61,624 bases of DNA from an uncultured Clostridia bacterium (GTDB taxonomy: Bacteria > Bacillota > Clostridia > Christensenellales > Borkfalkiaceae): contig CANQJF010000006.1 in NCBI GenBank assembly GCA_947624225.1, positions 1 through 61,624 on the forward strand. Reading direction: 5' to 3'. The position numbers and the translations under genes are program-made. Below are positions 58,537 to 61,624 of the stretch, piece after piece (the stretch's first letter is position 1; every line of letters starts with the position of its first letter). The notes beneath the pieces are model-generated. The model was not told the DNA's origin and did no database searches. It saw only the letters and a list, made by a program, of their open reading frames with translations.

Positions 58537-58560
58537 CCCCGTACGGTGATCCGTGCGGGG
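58537..58560. terminator. Hairpin between the OhrR-like and LRR genes
   Basis: CCCCGTACGG and CCGTGCGGGG form a 10-bp stem with one mismatch. A T6 run follows only on the minus strand, so it better serves the leftward LRR-domain gene, with partial use for the rightward one. Confidence 0.6.
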
Positions 58561-58610
58561 AAATTCTTTCTTGGTCCGCGGTCGGCGGGTGCACTTTGTC
58601 AAAGAGGAAC

Positions 58611-59342
58611 TTATTCTATGCCGAGTGCCTTACGGAAAGCGTTCTCGAGGCCTTTTTTGAGCTCGTCATAGGTAAGTCCCGCTTCGGGCTCATAGACGGT
58701 TTTTTGATCGTCGCTGTCATAAATGGAGGGAAGATTGGTGTAGCCCAATCTTTTGGCATAGTAGGGATTCTCAAACACATCCACCGTAGAGAGGGCTTTC
58801 ACACCTTGGAGCTCCCGATATTCGTTCGCGAGCTCCTTGATCGCCCGCAATGTCATCTCGTTATACGGGTTGTTGGCCCGATAAATCATGACAAGATACA
58901 TGATGTTGAACAGATCCCATTCATCGCAGACCTTGCGGGGGACATTGGTATGCACGGGCCGCCCATCGGGATTCCAATTCCGGTCGCGCACCACCTCCCG
59001 TTCAACGGTCGTGGACGTAAAAGAGCCCGCCGAACGATGGAAATTGAAAGCATCGTCCTCGGGCGTCACGACGGAATAGCGCTCGATATCTTTCCCCACG
59101 CCGCTGACCCAACCTTCCTGAGGCTCGCCCTCGCAAAAGAGCTCTAAGCATTCACAACCCTTGAACGCATCCCGCTCGATGGTGACGACGCTTTTGGGGA
59201 TGTACACCCTTTTGATATGATGATTCCCCATGAAGGCTTCCTTTTCGAGGAGCGTCACGGTATCCGGAATCGCATAATCTATAAAGCTCGCTTGGGACGA
59301 CATTCCCCTGCTCGGGATCTTCGTTGTAAATCTACCCCACAT
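58611..59342 (-). CDS. BspA-type leucine-rich repeat protein
   Basis: 243 residues, no signal peptide. Residues about 20-75 contain BspA-like LRR_5 repeats (DYAIPDTVTLLEKEAFMG, VYIPKSVVTIERDAFKG). The remaining part is soluble and helical and matches no family I know. I chose the ATG at 59342, preceded by AAGGAG. Intracellular location is inferred from the missing signal. Confidence 0.75.
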   Translation of the reverse strand: MWGRFTTKIPSRGMSSQASFIDYAIPDTVTLLEKEAFMGNHHIKRVYIPKSVVTIERDAFKGCECLELFCEGEPQEGWVSGVGKDIERYSVVTPEDDAFNFHRSAGSFTSTTVEREVVRDRNWNPDGRPVHTNVPRKVCDEWDLFNIMYLVMIYRANNPYNEMTLRAIKELANEYRELQGVKALSTVDVFENPYYAKRLGYTNLPSIYDSDDQKTVYEPEAGLTYDELKKGLENAFRKALGIE

Positions 59343-59365
59343 TTTCTTTTCTCCTTTACGGTTCA

Positions 59366-59394
59366 AGTATACCGCCGCGCTCTCTGAAAGTCAA
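59366..59394 (-). promoter_or_regulatory. Promoter of the LRR protein gene
   Basis: On the minus strand TTGACT (59394-59389), 17 nt, TATACT (59371-59366), about 25 nt before the ATG. Confidence 0.7.
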
Positions 59395-59469
59395 CCTCTT
59401 CCCAAACATTGTCTCCGAATTGCATGAAAGAATTCTCGCTGCAACGGTCCCTTATCGGGAAATGCAAAG

Positions 59470-59883
59470 TTACAGTTGTACCGTCTCGGTTTTGAAATCG
59501 CAATAATATTCTGCTGTCATGCCCTTGAATTTCAACACACAGTAATCGGGATCGGTTACACCTTGTTTATAAAACATCTTGTCGCCCAGACGCCAGATCT
59601 CGTCCTTCGTCGGCTGATCGGTGCAGACCTGCATTTCCCCTATCACGGAGACGCCCTGATACTTGAATCTTCCGCGTTTATAAAAATAGATGCAAGCCTT
59701 ATTGTTTGCCAAATACTGCTTTATCTTGTTGGATGAAGTGTTTGTCGTGAAGTAGATCTCGTTGCCGTCTATCTTACGCGGGGCAAGCATTGCTCTGACA
59801 ACGGGATAGCCCTGCTCGTTGACGGACGCAATGAACGCCGTCTTTTGTTCGGATATAAATTGAAAAATTTGTGTTTTATCCAT
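59470..59883 (-). CDS. Pyridoxamine 5'-phosphate oxidase-fold protein
   Basis: 137 residues of the split-barrel flavin-binding fold: TAFIASVNEQGYPVVRAMLA, IYFTTNTSSNKIKQYLANNK, ACIYFYKRGRFKYQGVSVIG. Members bind FMN or F420/heme; small ones like this are general-stress or nitroreductase-like proteins. Function unknown. An AGAGAG stretch precedes the ATG. It lies 27 bp downstream of the lipoprotein gene. Confidence 0.85.
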   Translation of the reverse strand: MDKTQIFQFISEQKTAFIASVNEQGYPVVRAMLAPRKIDGNEIYFTTNTSSNKIKQYLANNKACIYFYKRGRFKYQGVSVIGEMQVCTDQPTKDEIWRLGDKMFYKQGVTDPDYCVLKFKGMTAEYYCDFKTETVQL

Positions 59884-59910
59884 ATTGATATCTCTCTGCC
59901 GGAGTGAATC

Positions 59911-60354
59911 TTATTCCGCACTGATGATCATCGTGCAGGTGTATTCGTGATCTGCTTCAACTATGATCGCGGTATTCACAACAGCCTTTTTACAAGTGAA
60001 ATGATAATAGACGACCTCGCTCATTTTTTCGTCGGGCGGTGTAATTTCCAAAACTTCCGTATCATATTTCAGAGTGATTGCTTCTGCCGATAGTAAGGTC
60101 AAAATACTTCCGCCGCTTTGAGTGTACGTCACGGCGAGAAAATAATCTTGCCCCACTTGCAAATTATAATCGTTTTCCGCAATCGTTTCGCGATCCAAAA
60201 GCGGATTGCCGTAAAGAAGGAGCGGTTGATTTTGCTCTGTGCCGATGTCTGCCATTATTCCCGTCACTTTTGCGTAAGTGGAGCCGCAAGCCGTAAAACC
60301 AAACGACAGCATTATTCCTAATATCGTGCTGACAAAAAGAAAGATTTTTTTCAT
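59911..60354 (-). CDS. Small lipoprotein (hypothetical)
   Basis: 147 residues. A signal (KKIFLFVSTILGIMLSFGF) and a lipobox FTAC predict lipidation at about Cys23. The mature part looks like a beta-sandwich (YDTEVLEITPPDEKMSEVVY) and has no recognised family. Promoter TTGCGT/TATAAT lies at 60423-60395. Confidence 0.78.
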   Translation of the reverse strand: MKKIFLFVSTILGIMLSFGFTACGSTYAKVTGIMADIGTEQNQPLLLYGNPLLDRETIAENDYNLQVGQDYFLAVTYTQSGGSILTLLSAEAITLKYDTEVLEITPPDEKMSEVVYYHFTCKKAVVNTAIIVEADHEYTCTMIISAE

Positions 60355-60394
60355 ACGAACCTATTTCTTCTCTATCCCCTTTTTATTTGCTTTC

Positions 60395-60423
60395 ATTATA
60401 CCATAAGAACGCGGGAAACGCAA
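60395..60423 (-). promoter_or_regulatory. Promoter of the 147-aa lipoprotein gene
   Basis: On the minus strand TTGCGT (60423-60418), 17 nt, TATAAT (60400-60395), with a leader of about 40 nt. Confidence 0.65.
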
Positions 60424-60493
60424 GCCGCCGGCAGACACTCACGGATAAAAAGTAAATCCGAACCGAGTTTAGTTAATCTTATTTCTATATAAA

Positions 60494-60537
60494 AACGTAA
60501 GCTGAAATGGTTCAACTTACGTTCAAAGTGGTGCACC
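60494..60537 (-). terminator. Hairpin plus GGTGCACC element, copy 2
   Basis: Read leftward: GGTGCACC (60537-60530), 6 nt, a stem of AACGTAAG/CTTACGTT with an inner TGAA/TTCA (60523-60494), then TTTTTATAT. It would terminate transcripts from the GIY-YIG gene, whose stop is 120 bp upstream. The loop again contains GAACC. Confidence 0.6.
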
Positions 60538-60599
60538 GCCAATGAACAAGGTTAAACACTTACATGGACATATAGCCCCGCACCGCAGGGCACACGGAA

Positions 60600-60648
60600 C
60601 TTATGGAGCGAAGCGCAATAAGTATAGTGTGCTATACGAAACTATACT
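60600..60648. repeat. Overlapping alternative hairpins downstream of the GIY-YIG gene
   Basis: Three inverted repeats overlap. CTTAT/ATAAG arms with an inner GCG/CGC lie at 60600-60622. GTATAG-TGTG-CTATAC (60622-60637) is perfect. AGTATAGT (60621-60628) also pairs with ACTATACT (60641-60648). The second and third are mutually exclusive. They begin 12 bp beyond the GIY-YIG stop. The rest of 60424-60659 holds no gene. Confidence 0.6.
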
Positions 60649-60659
60649 AAATATTTAAG

Positions 60660-61505
60660 TTAATTTTTATTCAGCCCAAATTTCCGTGTTTGTAATACTT
60701 CTTTCCAATAGCTTTCGCGCCCTATGATGTATTCGTTCCCGAGGTTCATATTGCAGACTTCGAGAATGGAGTATTGGAAATGATATTTATAATTTGTCCC
60801 TCGCTCCGAAAGGAGCGCTTTTAATTCTGAGTTTCCGCCGTGACCGTCTTTTGCGTATGCCGACCACCTTTGCCAAATACACTCGTCCCCGTACGCGCTT
60901 CCAACGTATTGTTTTCCCGTAAGTTTATCGGCGATCAAATAGATCCCTTTCACGTTGGAAAGTGCGGAACGCCACGACGGAATATTATCACGGATGATCG
61001 TTTGTAAAGTTTCATAATCGATGTTCACATTGTCGAAACCGACGAAATCGTTGATGGAAACGCGCTTGTCGAGAATGGACGAAATACCTATATCCCGCGG
61101 GCGCATGCCATTTTTAGGACTCATCTCCAAATTCGGATAGGATTGACGGTATTCCTTTTTGTAAAAAACAAACGCCCTGCCGATCAAGTCTGTTTGACAG
61201 TCAACGAGCTCAGTGCGATATTTCCAACCTTTCCAATGCTCCCCGGAAAGTTCGATGCGCGTCGGTTTCCCCGTTACCCGATAAATTCCGCCGAATAGCC
61301 ACAGGTCTTTTCTGTAATAGATCAAAGACAAAATATAGGAGCGGGAAAAATTTTTATTTGTCTGTTGCTCTTGCCACTCTTTGAATTCGCCGATCAAAAA
61401 CTTTTTATACGGTTTCATCTTATCGTTCGTCCCTGTGGCAAAATGGACTTTGTAGTTTTTCAACTCTTTCTCGGAAATTTTTAATGCATCGAGCAACTTT
61501 ATCAT
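60660..61505 (-). CDS. GIY-YIG nuclease-domain protein
   Basis: 281 residues. The N-terminal about 180 residues are of unknown family (SYILSLIYYRKDLWLFGGIY, then ELSGEHWKGWKYRTELVD). The C-terminal 95 contain a GIY-YIG domain: KGIYLIADKLTGKQYVGSAY followed by WQRWSAYAKDGHGGN. Such proteins are often DNA endonucleases or restriction/repair factors. I chose the ATG at 61505, preceded by AAGGAG. It has its own promoter and hairpin leader, and is more AT-rich than the core genes, suggesting mobility. Confidence 0.85.
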   Translation of the reverse strand: MIKLLDALKISEKELKNYKVHFATGTNDKMKPYKKFLIGEFKEWQEQQTNKNFSRSYILSLIYYRKDLWLFGGIYRVTGKPTRIELSGEHWKGWKYRTELVDCQTDLIGRAFVFYKKEYRQSYPNLEMSPKNGMRPRDIGISSILDKRVSINDFVGFDNVNIDYETLQTIIRDNIPSWRSALSNVKGIYLIADKLTGKQYVGSAYGDECIWQRWSAYAKDGHGGNSELKALLSERGTNYKYHFQYSILEVCNMNLGNEYIIGRESYWKEVLQTRKFGLNKN

Positions 61506-61530
61506 GATGGCTTCTCCTTCGTGATAGTAA

Positions 61531-61574
61531 AATAGCTTGAACGCGAGGTTCAAGCTATTCACACTTGGTGCACC
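61531..61574 (-). promoter_or_regulatory. Hairpin plus GGTGCACC leader of the GIY-YIG gene, copy 3
   Basis: Read leftward: GGTGCACC (61574-61567), 7 nt, then AATAGCTTGAAC/GTTCAAGCTATT, a perfect 12-bp stem with a 5-nt loop, followed by TTTAC and the AAGGAG site. The predicted transcription start falls on the first G of GGTGCACC. It looks like an attenuator or a short RNA made before the gene. Confidence 0.6.
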
Positions 61575-61580
61575 GAGACA

Positions 61581-61609
61581 ATTATAATCCGAACACGAAA
61601 GCTCGTCAA
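61581..61609 (-). promoter_or_regulatory. Promoter of the GIY-YIG gene
   Basis: On the minus strand TTGACG (61609-61604), 17 nt, TATAAT (61586-61581). The start point, 7 nt past the -10, is at about 61574. Confidence 0.75.
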
Positions 61610-61624
61610 GGCTGACCGTTTGCG

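Noticed and set aside
60424-61574. GIY-YIG gene as a group I intron homing endonuclease or transposon
   Set aside because: No intron core, terminal inverted repeats or target duplication could be seen; only the hairpin motifs flank it.

Overview
The window looks like a chromosomal segment of a Gram-positive, anaerobic, probably endospore-related Bacillota (class Clostridia, possibly a Christensenellales-type gut lineage; the lineage is an inference). The grounds are the anaerobic ribonucleotide reductase pair nrdD/nrdG with no aerobic enzyme in view, a bifunctional AdhE, whiA, the sporulation genes yabP and yabQ beside a divIC-like gene, DUF1848, DUF1540 and DUF1934 proteins, strong AGGAGG-type ribosome-binding sites, and intergenic palindromic repeats of a kind common in gut Clostridia. 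Genes are dense on both strands. No rRNA, tRNA, prophage, insertion sequence or CRISPR array was recognised.

Layout: 1-2060 is a repeat-rich, gene-poor edge holding a C-terminal gene fragment, a zinc-ribbon membrane protein and a divergent XRE regulator. 2060-9725 holds RNA methyltransferases, a DUF1848 protein, a flavodoxin, two adjacent COG0523-type metal GTPases and an M29 aminopeptidase. 9754-12668 is nrdG-nrdD behind a strong promoter with a tandem pair of NrdR-like boxes. 12727-21888 is a long leftward block: murB, PHP phosphatase, whiA, dnaE, pfkA, a PfkB-type sugar kinase and an HD hydrolase. 21885-29280 carries a membrane-anchored binding protein, DUF1540, rplI, adhE and valS. 29335-31916 is a NitT/TauT-type ABC transporter. 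31761-35277 is a YkvI-like membrane protein divergent from a remarkable PadR regulator that continues into a very long charged helix and four membrane segments. 35346-43755 holds glucokinase, the DUF1934/MBL/rho operon, a YgjP-type peptidase, aroA, a GH127 glycosidase and a small XRE regulator. 43833-46480 is yabP-yabQ-divIC-ppx-M50 peptidase. 46576-57933 holds a small membrane protein, typA, folA-thyA, gltX, aroK-panE-phosphatase, a lipoprotein and secG-rnr-smpB. 58093 to the end is an OhrR-like regulator, a leucine-rich protein, a PNPOx protein, a lipoprotein and a GIY-YIG nuclease protein with an unusual leader.

The most notable signal is a promoter class that appears to make leaderless mRNAs. 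At six genes (an RlmI-like methyltransferase, DUF1934 heading the rho operon, aroA, aroK, GH127, a small XRE regulator) a -35 box, a 17-nt spacer and a -10 box are followed by only 6 or 7 nt before the start codon, so +1 would be the A of ATG, and none has a Shine-Dalgarno site. Other genes in the same window carry ordinary leaders with strong Shine-Dalgarno sites. The second candidate for something undescribed is the membrane-tethered PadR/coiled-coil protein with two ATGT-N3-ACAT palindromes in its divergent intergenic region.
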